A DNA stretch of 32,842 nucleotides from Caulobacterales bacterium (GTDB lineage: Bacteria > Pseudomonadota > Alphaproteobacteria > Caulobacterales > Caulobacteraceae). Made by a program: the position numbers and the translations under genes. Location of the stretch: assembly GCA_947475655.1 (NCBI GenBank), contig CANJOB010000011.1, positions 1-32,842 of the forward strand, in the 5' to 3' direction. Shown one piece after another: positions 31,989 through 32,842 of this stretch. Within the stretch, counting starts at the first letter, position 1; the number at the start of each line of letters is the position of its first letter. The notes beneath the pieces are model-generated. The model was not told the origin of the DNA and did no database searches. It saw only the letters and a list, made by a program, of their open reading frames with translations.

Positions 31989-32842
31989 ATGGACGCCATC
32001 CTGCCGCTCGAAAAACTGGCCGACCCCGCCTTCTGGCGGGCGCGCTTTCCTGATCTGACCATCGGCGCCCCAGCGCAGGACTTCACCGCCATTCCACTCG
32101 CCAACGAGCCCGCTGTCGTCGCCGGCGACCGCATGCGGCGCGAAGGCTATTTCCAAGGCTCCGATCCCGGCCTGGCCGACCTCGCCGCGCCGCTGGCCGA
32201 GGCCGTCACCGAACTGGCCGCTATCGGCGCGCCGCCGGTGTTCATCTTCCTGTTCGACCAGGCCTGGGCCGCCTTCAACCGCCAGACGCGGATGATCGCC
32301 AGCCTGCTCGGCCCCGACTATCAGGTGCTGCCGGACTTCTGGGCCTGGCATGTCGACCCCAAGGGCGGCGAGGCCGGCTGGCGCCCGCACCGCGACCGGG
32401 GCTTCCGCAGCCTGGCGCCGGACAAGACACCGCTGTCCCTGACCGTTTGGATTCCGCTCACCCCCGCCACGCCTGACGCCAGCTGCATGTACGTCCTGCC
32501 GGCCGACCGCGACCCTACCTACGGGACCGAGCGCGACGGCCAGTACCAGATCGACCTGCCGGCGATCCGCGCCCTGCCGGTGGCTCCTGGCGACTGGCTC
32601 TGCTGGAACCAGGCGGTGTTGCATTGGGGCAGCCAGAGCAGCAGTTTCGCCGCCAGCCCGCGCGTCAGCATGGCGCTGGAATTCCAGCGCGGGACCATGC
32701 CGCCGCTGAACCAGCCCTTGCTGGGAACCCTGCCCGAGCCCGACTTCGAATTCAGGCTGAAGCTGATCTGCAAACAGATCCTGCAATACGCCCACATGTA
32801 CCCGCTCTCGCCGGAACTGGCGGCGGTGGCGACGAAGCTGAT
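31989..32842 (+). CDS. Phytanoyl-CoA dioxygenase-like Fe(II)/2-oxoglutarate oxygenase, 3' end outside window
   Basis: From ATG at 31989 the frame is open to the window end (284 codons). The core has the iron-binding H-x-D as His134/Asp136 in AGWRPHRDRGFRSL, a distal histidine in WNQAVLHWGSQSS (His212), and an arginine (SPRVSMALEFQRG, Arg225) fitting 2-oxoglutarate binding. The strands SLTVWIPLTPATPDASCMYV and LPVAPGDWLCWN match the PhyH-type double-stranded beta-helix. The substrate is unknown. It starts 20 bases after the epimerase stop on the same strand, so the two are probably cotranscribed. Confidence 0.85.
   Translation, partial: MDAILPLEKLADPAFWRARFPDLTIGAPAQDFTAIPLANEPAVVAGDRMRREGYFQGSDPGLADLAAPLAEAVTELAAIGAPPVFIFLFDQAWAAFNRQTRMIASLLGPDYQVLPDFWAWHVDPKGGEAGWRPHRDRGFRSLAPDKTPLSLTVWIPLTPATPDASCMYVLPADRDPTYGTERDGQYQIDLPAIRALPVAPGDWLCWNQAVLHWGSQSSSFAASPRVSMALEFQRGTMPPLNQPLLGTLPEPDFEFRLKLICKQILQYAHMYPLSPELAAVATKL

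Noticed and set aside
1-32842. CRISPR array, rRNA operon or prophage
   Set aside because: No regularly spaced direct repeats, rRNA-like stretches or phage structural genes were seen.

Overview
The window is GC-rich chromosomal DNA from an alphaproteobacterium, most probably Caulobacteraceae (Caulobacter/Phenylobacterium-like). The grounds are the gene order (nusA-rimP; metK-XRE regulator-lnt-corC-ybeY-phoH-miaB-fur; tsaB-rimI; glnD next to mutS), the Fur and RimP sequences, frequent GTG/TTG starts, and the alphaproteobacterial type of intergenic palindrome. No search could be run, so the genus is an inference.

Layout. Bases 1-20492 are a nearly continuous block of housekeeping genes, all on the minus strand: nusA (cut by the window edge), rimP, a DUF1993 protein, trmB, metK, an XRE regulator, lnt, corC-like, ybeY, phoH, miaB, fur, rimI, tsaB, an Nfu-type scaffold, trpS, murJ, glnD and mutS. 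Four junctions between fur and lnt are stop/start overlaps of the ATGA or GTGA type, so this stretch is one translationally coupled operon for RNA modification, ribosome maturation and the envelope. Bases 20625-21569 hold a divergent multi-pass membrane protein. Bases 21657-23748 are a three-gene minus-strand operon of secreted proteins: a DUF6152-type protein and two tandem paralogues.

Bases 23914-28481 are the accessory part. First comes a HEPN-like gene split into two frames at an exact A AAA AAG heptamer, the classical -1 frameshift signal. Then comes a 3.8-kb segment bounded by a perfect 22-bp inverted repeat (24686-24707 and 28460-28481). It contains an IS1595/ISXO2-type transposase, a divergent small DUF6471-like protein, a membrane passenger protein, two coiled-coil plus winged-helix proteins, and a 346-bp non-coding gap. 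The gap carries, on the minus strand, a 70-nt tRNA/tmRNA-acceptor-like fold, a six-codon ORF (MCYAAA) with an excellent ribosome-binding site, and strong hairpins. This transposon with an embedded tRNA-like RNA is the least explained object in the window.

Bases 28537-32842 return to ordinary chromosome: a DegT-type sugar aminotransferase, a 72-residue unknown, a fructose-6-phosphate-aldolase-type transaldolase, a divergent AGE-family sugar epimerase/isomerase, and a phytanoyl-CoA-dioxygenase-type protein cut by the window end.
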